Origin: Prevotella sp. | Lineage (GTDB): Bacteria; Bacteroidota; Bacteroidia; Bacteroidales; Bacteroidaceae | Assembly: GCA_016291915.1 (NCBI GenBank) | Contig: JAEEZP010000177.1 | Location: forward strand, 1-17,667 | Length of the DNA: 17,667 bases | Direction: 5' to 3' | Part shown: one piece after another, positions 1-5,701 of the stretch | Position numbering within the stretch: the stretch's first letter is position 1 | Layout of the letters: every line of letters starts with the position of its first letter | The notes under the pieces: model-generated | Told to the model about the DNA's origin: nothing | Database searches by the model: none | The model's input: only the letters and a program-made list of their open reading frames with translations | Translations under genes and position numbers: made by a program

Positions 1-1
1 C

Positions 2-265
2 AAGGAGCATGCATGGAAGGAGATCCTTGATGGAATCCGTGAGGTGGGCATCCTTGAGATGGAGATTTATATCTTGGGTAACCGACTGGTGATGATCGTG
101 GATGCACCACTCGACTTTGAGTGGGACAGTGCGATGAAGCGTTTAGCCACCTTGCCGCGTCAACAGGAGTGGGAGGAGTATGTGGCCACGTTCCAAGACT
201 GCGATGCCTCTGCTTCTTCGGATGAGAAGTGGCAGATGATGTCAAGGATGTTTTATCTGTATTAG
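2..265 (+). CDS. L-rhamnose/L-fucose mutarotase (DUF718, RhaM-type), 3' part only
   Basis: Reading from base 2 without interruption to TAG at 263-265 gives 87 residues, the C-terminal part of a small protein. The early HAWKEIL, the middle GNRLVMIVD strand and the RQQEWEEYVATFQ stretch match the RhaM/DUF718 family (usually about 104-110 residues), so roughly 20 N-terminal residues lie outside the window. Family members interconvert the alpha and beta anomers of L-rhamnose or L-fucose in the cytoplasm, supplying the correct anomer to the sugar isomerase or dehydrogenase. The next gene is an aldose 1-dehydrogenase, which acts on the cyclic anomer, so the pairing makes sense. L-fucose versus L-rhamnose cannot be decided from this fragment. 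A GTG at 44 lies inside the conserved domain and is not the true start. Confidence 0.85.
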   Translation, partial: KEHAWKEILDGIREVGILEMEIYILGNRLVMIVDAPLDFEWDSAMKRLATLPRQQEWEEYVATFQDCDASASSDEKWQMMSRMFYLY

Positions 266-303
266 TCGTTTGGGAGATTGGTCGTTTAGTCGTTTGGTGT
301 AGG
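264..303. repeat. Octamer tandem repeat, first intergenic gap
   Basis: Starting in the stop codon of the mutarotase gene, the sequence splits cleanly into 8-bp units: AGTCGTTT (264-271), a diverged unit (272-279), GGTCGTTT (280-287), AGTCGTTT (288-295) and a diverged unit (296-303). The unit differs by one base from ACTCGTTT in the arrays at 1424 and 2430, so all three appear to be one family. Function is unknown. Confidence 0.6.
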
Positions 304-324
304 GGCCGACCTCTGTGTCGACCC
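303..324. repeat. REP-like short palindrome
   Basis: GGGCCGAC (303-310) and GTCGACCC (317-324) form an inverted repeat with one mismatch around a 6-base loop. It follows a GTAGGGG-like lead at 299-305. It resembles the GTAGGGGC...GCCC palindromes scattered between genes in many bacterial genomes. That match is from memory and was not searched. It could be a REP or MITE remnant or a transcript stabiliser. Confidence 0.5.
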
Positions 325-333
325 GCTGAACAG

Positions 334-384
334 AATAGGGTACATATACGTAGTATATGCGTCCTATTTTATGCAATAAAATAG
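334..384 (+). promoter_or_regulatory. Two overlapping, mutually exclusive hairpins before the aldo/keto reductase
   Basis: Hairpin A runs 334-368: AATAGG pairs with CCTATT and CATATAC pairs with GTATATG around a 3-base loop, with two wobble pairs and one mismatch between the two blocks. Hairpin B runs 364-384: CTATTTTAT pairs perfectly with ATAAAATAG around GCA. The two share bases 364-368, so only one can fully form in RNA. B ends 16 bases before the ATG at 401. This could be a leader switch or RNA-processing site, or simply overlapping palindromes in a repeat-rich spacer. No T-run follows B, so it is not an obvious terminator. Confidence 0.4.
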
Positions 385-400
385 ATAAACTGATTACACT

Positions 401-1351
401 ATGGTATATAATGAATTAGGAAAGACGGGACTTCGTCTGAGTAATCTTGGTTTTGGAGCATCTTCCTTGGGTGGTGTGTTCCATGATATCCGTGAGGCAG
501 AAGGTATTCAGGCCGTGTTTACGGCCATAGAGAATGGTATAAACTTCATCGACGTGTCGCCGTACTACGGTCATTACAAGGCTGAGACTGTTTTGGGTAA
601 GGCGCTGAAAGACCTTCCTCGGGATAAATACTACCTCTCTACGAAGGTGGGGCGCTATGGTAAGGATGGTGTCAATATCTGGGATTATTCTGCCAAGCGT
701 GCCAAGGAGAGCGTGTATGAGAGTCTTGAGCGATTGAATATCGACTATATCGATATTATCAACGTGCATGATGTGGAGTTTCAGGGCGACCTTGAGGGTG
801 GCCTGCAGAAAGTGGTTGATGAGACACTGCCGGCTCTCGTGGAGTTACGTAAGGAAGGTGTGGTACGTCATGTGGGTATCACCGACTTACAGCCCGAGAA
901 CCTGAAATGGGTGATTGAACATTGTGAGGCAGGTACCGTAGAGAGTGTGCTCAATTTCTGTCATTACTGTCTGAATGATGAACTCTTGCTCGACTATCTC
1001 GACTTCTTCGAGGCAAACAATATCGGTGTGGTGAATGCTTCGCCTTTCTCCATGGGCTTGTTATCACAACGTGGGGCACCGGCATGGCATCCGGCACCTG
1101 AGTCCTTGAAAGAAGCATGTCGTCGTGCCGCTGCTTATTGTCAGGAGAAAGACTATCCGATAGAGAAACTGGCCATCCAGTATTCTACGAGCCTGAATCC
1201 CCGTATTGCCACCACCTTGTTCAGCAGTGCTAATCCCAAGAATGTACTGAAGAATATCGAGTATGTCAATGCCCCGATGGATGAGGAGTTGGTGAAAGAG
1301 GTACAAGCCATCATCGGTGATCAGATGCGTGTGAGGTGGAAGAACACCTAG
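401..1351 (+). CDS. Aldo/keto reductase, L-fucose/L-galactose 1-dehydrogenase type
   Basis: This is a 316-residue, single-domain aldo/keto reductase, a normal length for the family. The catalytic tetrad is visible as Asp51 and Tyr56 (DVSPYYG), Lys82 (STKVGRY) and His123 (NVHD). The overall pattern is closest to the L-galactose/L-fucose/D-threo-aldose dehydrogenase branch, which oxidises the C1 of an aldose to the lactone with NAD(P)+. Between a sugar mutarotase and a lactonase, that oxidation is the expected step, so the probable reaction is L-fucose (or L-rhamnose or L-galactose) to the aldonolactone in the cytoplasm. The ATG at 401 gives the usual start, with the first beta-strand and GKTGLRLSNLGFG motif directly after it. 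The exact sugar is inferred, not proven. A general reductase role is the alternative. Confidence 0.8.
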   Translation: MVYNELGKTGLRLSNLGFGASSLGGVFHDIREAEGIQAVFTAIENGINFIDVSPYYGHYKAETVLGKALKDLPRDKYYLSTKVGRYGKDGVNIWDYSAKRAKESVYESLERLNIDYIDIINVHDVEFQGDLEGGLQKVVDETLPALVELRKEGVVRHVGITDLQPENLKWVIEHCEAGTVESVLNFCHYCLNDELLLDYLDFFEANNIGVVNASPFSMGLLSQRGAPAWHPAPESLKEACRRAAAYCQEKDYPIEKLAIQYSTSLNPRIATTLFSSANPKNVLKNIEYVNAPMDEELVKEVQAIIGDQMRVRWKNT

Positions 1352-1353
1352 TA

Positions 1354-1395
1354 ATAATTGATAATTGATAATTGAAAATTAATAGTTAATAGTTT
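1354..1395. repeat. Heptamer tandem repeat (ATAATTG family)
   Basis: Six 7-bp units lie in register: ATAATTG three times (1354-1374), AAAATTA, ATAGTTA and ATAGTTT (1375-1395). The array begins just after the aldo/keto reductase stop codon. It is followed by an AT-rich 28-base spacer and then by the octamer array at 1424. Confidence 0.75.
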
Positions 1396-1423
1396 ACAAA
1401 ACTAAGTTTAATGTAGAGTATTA

Positions 1424-1463
1424 ACTCGTCAACTTGTTTACTTGTTAACTCGTCAACTAATAA
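1424..1463. repeat. Octamer tandem repeat before the lactonase start
   Basis: Five 8-bp units lie in perfect register: ACTCGTCA, ACTTGTTT, ACTTGTTA, ACTCGTCA, ACTAATAA. The last unit ends three bases before the ATG at 1467, so the array forms the immediate 5' leader of the lactonase gene. A 14-bp stretch, TTAACTCGTCAACT, occurs twice within it (1421-1434 and 1445-1458). The same architecture recurs at 2430-2469. Confidence 0.8.
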
Positions 1464-1466
1464 AAT

Positions 1467-2390
1467 ATGAAGATTATTGATGCACACAGTCATCTGTGGT
1501 TACGACAGGATACCACGTGGGATGGTAAGGTGATAAAGACCATGGAGCAGAACGCCAGCCGTTCGATGTTCCTGGGTAATGAGGTCCAGATGTTGCCGCC
1601 CTTCATGATTGACGGGAAGAATACTGCCGAGGTGTTCCTCTCCAATATGGACTATGCTCAGGTGTCTGCTGCCGTGGTGACACAGGAGTTTATCGACGGT
1701 ATCCAGAATGACTATTTGGAGAAAGTACAGCGTACCTATCCCAACCGGTTCTTCGTGTGTGGTATGTGCAACTATTTCCAACCAGGTTTTGCGGACGAGG
1801 CGAAGACTTTGATTGACCGCGGTTTTAGGGCTATTAAGATACCTGCTCACCGACTGCTGTTGTCAGACCGTCGTATCCTGATGACCAGTCCGGAGATGAT
1901 GCAGATGTTCCATCTGATGGAAGACAAAGGGATTCTCTTCTCCGTTGATCTGGCAGATGGAGACATGCAGGTGGATGAGATGAAAGAGATCATTGCCGAG
2001 TGCCCACAACTGAAGATTGCCATCGGTCATTTCGGAATGCCTACCACCGAGCGCTGGGAAGAACAGATCAAGTTAGCGCGTCATGAGCATGTCTTCATTG
2101 AGTCGGGTGGTATCACCTGGCTCTTCAACAGTGAGTTCTATCCGTTCAAAGGAGCAATACGAGCGATCAGGGAAGCTGCCGATCTGGCGGGTATTGAGAA
2201 ACTGATGTGGGGCTCCGACTATCCGCGAACCATCACGGCCATCACTTATAAGATGTCGTACGACTTCGTGTTGAAGAGCACGGAACTCACCGACTATGAG
2301 AAGGAATGCTTCTTGGGTGAGAATGCCCGTAAGTTCTATGGCTTCAACGACTTGGTAGAGTTGCCATATATCAAGAACATGTCGGAATAG
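1467..2390 (+). CDS. Amidohydrolase-2 family sugar lactonase (fuconolactonase-like)
   Basis: The 307-residue protein is of the amidohydrolase_2 type, a TIM-barrel metal hydrolase. Visible metal or active-site residues are Asp5 with the HxH motif His7/His9 (IDAHSHL), His188 in IGHFG and Asp251 in the C-terminal GSDYPR motif. Lys124 and His128 (IKIPAH) are further candidates. No signal peptide is present, so it is cytoplasmic. The family includes L-fucono-1,5-lactonase and L-rhamnono-lactonase (COG3618-like), which open the aldonolactone made by the preceding dehydrogenase. The order mutarotase, dehydrogenase, lactonase strongly favours that role. Decarboxylases share the fold and motifs, so the function rests partly on context. 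The start at 1467 is fixed by the MKIIDAHSH N-terminus. Confidence 0.75.
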   Translation: MKIIDAHSHLWLRQDTTWDGKVIKTMEQNASRSMFLGNEVQMLPPFMIDGKNTAEVFLSNMDYAQVSAAVVTQEFIDGIQNDYLEKVQRTYPNRFFVCGMCNYFQPGFADEAKTLIDRGFRAIKIPAHRLLLSDRRILMTSPEMMQMFHLMEDKGILFSVDLADGDMQVDEMKEIIAECPQLKIAIGHFGMPTTERWEEQIKLARHEHVFIESGGITWLFNSEFYPFKGAIRAIREAADLAGIEKLMWGSDYPRTITAITYKMSYDFVLKSTELTDYEKECFLGENARKFYGFNDLVELPYIKNMSE

Positions 2391-2393
2391 TGT

Positions 2394-2428
2394 TGGTTTG
2401 GAGTTTAGAGTTTAGGGTATAGAGTAGC
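2394..2428. repeat. Heptamer tandem repeat (GAGTTTA family)
   Basis: Five 7-bp steps lie in register: TGGTTTG, GAGTTTA twice (2401-2414), GGGTATA and GAGTAGC. The array abuts the octamer array at 2430, so this gap is almost entirely tandem repeat. The unit differs from the ATAATTG heptamer at 1354, but the layout of heptamers then octamers is the same. Confidence 0.65.
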
Positions 2429-2429
2429 A

Positions 2430-2469
2430 ACTTGTTTACTCGTTTACTTGTTTACTAGTCAACTAATAA
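2430..2469. repeat. Octamer tandem repeat before the zinc dehydrogenase start
   Basis: Five 8-bp units lie in perfect register: ACTTGTTT, ACTCGTTT, ACTTGTTT, ACTAGTCA, ACTAATAA. The final unit ends eight bases before the ATG at 2478. The closing ACTAATAA, preceded by GTCA, is identical to the end of the array at 1424-1463. That points to copying, or to shared selection on the leader next to the start codon. Confidence 0.8.
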
Positions 2470-2477
2470 TAAATATA

Positions 2478-3497
2478 ATGAAAGCAGTACAGATAACCGC
2501 CCAGGAACAGATGGCGGTAGTGGAGATAGCAAAACCTGAAATCAAGAATGATGAGGTATTGCTGAAGATCAATTACGTAGGTTTTTGTGGTTCCGACCTC
2601 AATACATTCTTGGGTAGGAACACAATGGTAAACATGCCTGTGATTCCCGGTCATGAGGTAAGTGCAACCATAGAAGCTGTAGGTAGTGAGGTGCCTGAGA
2701 ACCTGAAGGTAGGTATGCACGTCACTGTTGACCCGTATAGCAACTGTGGAAAGTGTGCTTCCTGTCTGCGCGAACGTGCCAATGCCTGTGAGCATAACCA
2801 GACCCTTGGTGTGCAGCGTGACGGTGCTATGAGAGAGTATTTTGCCATGCCTTGGCAGAAGATTATCCCCGCAGAAGGTTTGGAACAACAGGAGATTGCA
2901 TTGATTGAACCGATGAGCGTGGGTTTCCATGCAGTCAACCGTGCAGAGGTAACGGATATCGACCGTGTGTTGGTGATCGGTTGTGGCATGATCGGTATGG
3001 GTGCTATCGTCCGTGCTCATATGCGTGGGGCAACGGTCATTGCCGTGGATCTCGATGATGAGAAACTCGAGTTGGCGCAGCAGATGGGTGCCCACTATGT
3101 GGTGAACACCGCCAAGGAGGATCTTCACACGAAACTGCAGGAGATCACCGACGGACTGGGTCCTGACGTAGTGATTGAGGCAGTGGGTAGTCCCTTTACC
3201 CAAAATCAGGCTATCAGTGAGGTGGCATTCACCGGTAGGGTGGTCTTCATCGGTTATGCGAAGGCAGGCACTGAGTTTATCACCAAGTATTTCGTACAGA
3301 AAGAATTGGATATCCGTGGCTCCCGTAATGCCAAGCCGGCAGACTTCCGTGCGGTGATCCATTACATGCAGCAGAACAGAGATTATCCCAAGGATGCACT
3401 GGTCAGTAATGTGGCCACACCCGACACGGCCTTTGATGCCATGCGTGCATGGGCAGCAGCCCCTGCCAAGGTGTTCCGTATCTTGGTGAAGTTTTAG
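2478..3497 (+). CDS. Zinc-dependent medium-chain alcohol dehydrogenase, probable sugar-acid dehydrogenase
   Basis: The 339-residue MDR-superfamily enzyme starts at ATG 2478 (MKAVQITAQE). A TTG ten codons upstream lies inside the octamer array and is rejected. Catalytic-zinc ligands are Cys37 (GFCGSD), His59/Glu60 (GHE) and Glu144 (IEP). The structural zinc site is Cys90, Cys93, Cys96 and Cys104. The Rossmann motif is GCGMIG (168-173), and Asp191 at the end of the second strand suggests NAD+ rather than NADP+. Relatives include sorbitol, threonine and galactitol dehydrogenases. In this operon a plausible job is oxidation of a 2-keto-3-deoxy-6-deoxyhexonate, the step after the dehydratase in oxidative L-fucose or L-rhamnose pathways. 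In several known pathways that step is done by a short-chain dehydrogenase, so the exact substrate is inference. Confidence 0.75.
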   Translation: MKAVQITAQEQMAVVEIAKPEIKNDEVLLKINYVGFCGSDLNTFLGRNTMVNMPVIPGHEVSATIEAVGSEVPENLKVGMHVTVDPYSNCGKCASCLRERANACEHNQTLGVQRDGAMREYFAMPWQKIIPAEGLEQQEIALIEPMSVGFHAVNRAEVTDIDRVLVIGCGMIGMGAIVRAHMRGATVIAVDLDDEKLELAQQMGAHYVVNTAKEDLHTKLQEITDGLGPDVVIEAVGSPFTQNQAISEVAFTGRVVFIGYAKAGTEFITKYFVQKELDIRGSRNAKPADFRAVIHYMQQNRDYPKDALVSNVATPDTAFDAMRAWAAAPAKVFRILVKF

Positions 3498-3543
3498 TTA
3501 AAGAATACTAGTACATTTCCCTTTTTCAAACGTCTTTCGTTAT

Positions 3544-5697
3544 ATGAAAGATATAACGAAAACGGAAAAGAAGGGAAGTCAGTGGATCTGGTTTCCCGGC
3601 GATTTTGAGATATGGCTGGGAAACCAGTTTAATAACCGTCGTACAGAGCGTGGTGCTATGTTTCCTCCTTTTTGGAAACAAGACAGTCATTGGGTAACGG
3701 TAGAGTTCAGCACTACGGTCGATCTGGCTGCCCCCGAGACAATCACCATCGTTGCCGAGGGTAGTTATAACCTCATGCTCGACGGTAAACTGCAGTTCGG
3801 CATGCCCGGCAGTTTTGTCATTCCTGCGGGAAAACACCAGTTGAATATCAAGGTGCACAACCAGCAGACACCACCGGCATTATATATAAAGGGTGAAACC
3901 GTGAAGACCGACAGTCAGTGGTTGGTAACCTATGAGGATAAGATCTGGATCGATGAGAATGGCGTGGCCCATGGCTCAGGTATCTATATGCATGCCGCCT
4001 CCTGGTGCTTCGATGATCCCACACAAGGTCCTTCCACCTTCCATCTGTCACGTAAACCGGAGAAAGCGATGATTACCGAATATATCGGCAAGGGAATGCT
4101 GGTGGATTTCGGTAAGGAGACTTTCGGTTACCTGACACTCAAAGGAGTAGAGGGGATGGGACTTTTGTCCGTGTATTACGGCGAGAGCCGTGAGGAAGCC
4201 CTTGACAAGAATTATTGTGAGACCTTAGATAAGTTGGTGATCATGGAGGAGACCATCCTTTCTCTTGCCGATAACGTCAGTAAAACACGCACGCCCGACT
4301 ATTTGTTGCCCAACAGCAAGGCTTTCCGCTTTGTCTATGTTGTCCCTGAAGGGGATATCACCCTCCGTGAGATTGGCATGGAATATGAGTTCTTGCCGTT
4401 TGATGGCAGTCATAGCGGTGCTTTTGTCTGTGATGATGAGGAACTGAACAAGATATGGCGGGTGGGTGCCTATACGATGGACCTTACCACACGGGAATTC
4501 TTCATGGATGGTATCAAGCGCGACCGATGGACATGGAGTGGTGACGCCATCCAGTCGTATCTGATGAACTACTATCTGCGTTTTGATACCGAGGCGGTGA
4601 AACGCACCATCCGTCAGCTACGTGGTAAAGATCCTGTGACGGCGCATGTCAATACCATCATGGACTACACCTTCTATTGGTTTAAGTCGGTGCTCGATTA
4701 TTACCTGTTTACCGGGGATATCGACTTCGTGCGTGAAATGTATCCGAAGATGCAGACGCTGATGAGCTATTGTCTTGGAAGAGTCAACGACGAGGGAATG
4801 GCAGAGGGACAGCCCGATGACTGGATCTTTGTCGATTGGGTGGACTTCCCCATGCACAAACGGGGTATCTTGTGCTTCGAGCAGATACTCTTCTGTAAGT
4901 CCTTGCAGACGATGAGCACCTGTGCGGCTCTCCTGCGTGATCATCCCTTGGATAACCCTCCGCAGGGAAGCATCACCCATGAGGAATATCAGCGGGATGC
5001 AAGCTACTACGAGGATTTGGCCAAGAGCCTGCACGGAAAACTGAAACCCACCTTCTGGGATGATGAGCGACAGGCTTTCATGCACAGTATCGAGGATGGG
5101 CAGATGAACACGATGATTACGAAATTCCCCAATATGTTTGCCATCATCTATGATATGGTAGATGAAAAAGACAAGAAAGCTATTCTCGAACATGTGATGC
5201 TGAATAAGGAGGTTGAGGCGATCACCACACCTTATATGCGTTTCTATGAGTTGGAAGCTCTCTGTCAGATGGGGCTCCAGCATACGGTCCTTCCGGAGAT
5301 GAAAGAATACTGGGGTGGTATGCTGAAGGCAGGCGCCACCACTTTCTGGGAGAAATATGTTCCTTCGGAGCATGGCACACAACATCTCAGTATGTACGGT
5401 CGTCCTTACGGAAAGAGCCTGTGTCATGCCTGGGGCGCCAGTCCTGTTTATCTCTTAGGCCGTTTCTTCCTGGGCGTTGAGCCTCTCAGGCCCGGCTATC
5501 AGGCCTTTTTGGTCCGGCCAAACTTAGGTGGACTCCGTTGGATGCGTGGTGATGTGCCCACACCTTTCGGAAAGATCCACGTAGATATGGACGAACATCA
5601 TATCACCGTTGAAAGCGACGGTGGTGAGGGTGTCCTCCAATTCAATGGTCATACCTATCCTATTCCTAGTCATCAATCCGTAACCATCAATTATTAA
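3544..5697 (+). CDS. GH78-family alpha-L-rhamnosidase-like enzyme, cytoplasmic
   Basis: The 717-residue protein has beta-sandwich-like sequence at about residues 15-285, an (alpha/alpha)6-barrel region at about 290-640 and a C-terminal beta domain, the usual GH78 plan. The conserved motif at 322-334 (DGIKRDRWTWSGD) and Glu603 in TTFWEKY match, by spacing, the Asp-Glu-Asp...Glu set that binds and cleaves rhamnose in Bacillus RhaB. The glutamate thought to be the general acid is Asp327 here. There is no signal peptide, so it should act in the cytoplasm on imported rhamnosides, releasing L-rhamnose. It starts 46 bases after the dehydrogenase and ends 4 bases before the next start, consistent with one operon. 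A related alpha-linked deoxysugar is a possible alternative substrate. Confidence 0.8.
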   Translation: MKDITKTEKKGSQWIWFPGDFEIWLGNQFNNRRTERGAMFPPFWKQDSHWVTVEFSTTVDLAAPETITIVAEGSYNLMLDGKLQFGMPGSFVIPAGKHQLNIKVHNQQTPPALYIKGETVKTDSQWLVTYEDKIWIDENGVAHGSGIYMHAASWCFDDPTQGPSTFHLSRKPEKAMITEYIGKGMLVDFGKETFGYLTLKGVEGMGLLSVYYGESREEALDKNYCETLDKLVIMEETILSLADNVSKTRTPDYLLPNSKAFRFVYVVPEGDITLREIGMEYEFLPFDGSHSGAFVCDDEELNKIWRVGAYTMDLTTREFFMDGIKRDRWTWSGDAIQSYLMNYYLRFDTEAVKRTIRQLRGKDPVTAHVNTIMDYTFYWFKSVLDYYLFTGDIDFVREMYPKMQTLMSYCLGRVNDEGMAEGQPDDWIFVDWVDFPMHKRGILCFEQILFCKSLQTMSTCAALLRDHPLDNPPQGSITHEEYQRDASYYEDLAKSLHGKLKPTFWDDERQAFMHSIEDGQMNTMITKFPNMFAIIYDMVDEKDKKAILEHVMLNKEVEAITTPYMRFYELEALCQMGLQHTVLPEMKEYWGGMLKAGATTFWEKYVPSEHGTQHLSMYGRPYGKSLCHAWGASPVYLLGRFFLGVEPLRPGYQAFLVRPNLGGLRWMRGDVPTPFGKIHVDMDEHHITVESDGGEGVLQFNGHTYPIPSHQSVTINY

Positions 5698-5701
5698 ATA
5701 T

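Noticed and set aside
1354..2469. Possible CRISPR array in the repeat-rich gaps
   Set aside because: Units are 7-8 bp in direct tandem with no spacers and no cas genes, so they are short tandem repeats.
2448..2477. TTG start extending the zinc dehydrogenase by ten residues
   Set aside because: It falls inside the octamer tandem array. MKAVQIT from ATG 2478 is the usual N-terminus of this family.
2463..3362. 299-residue open frame on the minus strand opposite the zinc dehydrogenase
   Set aside because: Its translation is rich in His, Thr and Cys without any domain, and the plus-strand gene has intact zinc and nucleotide motifs, so it is a shadow frame.
4618..5427. 269-residue open frame on the minus strand opposite the GH78 gene
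   Set aside because: No recognisable domain or start context, and it is fully covered by conserved GH78 catalytic sequence on the plus strand.
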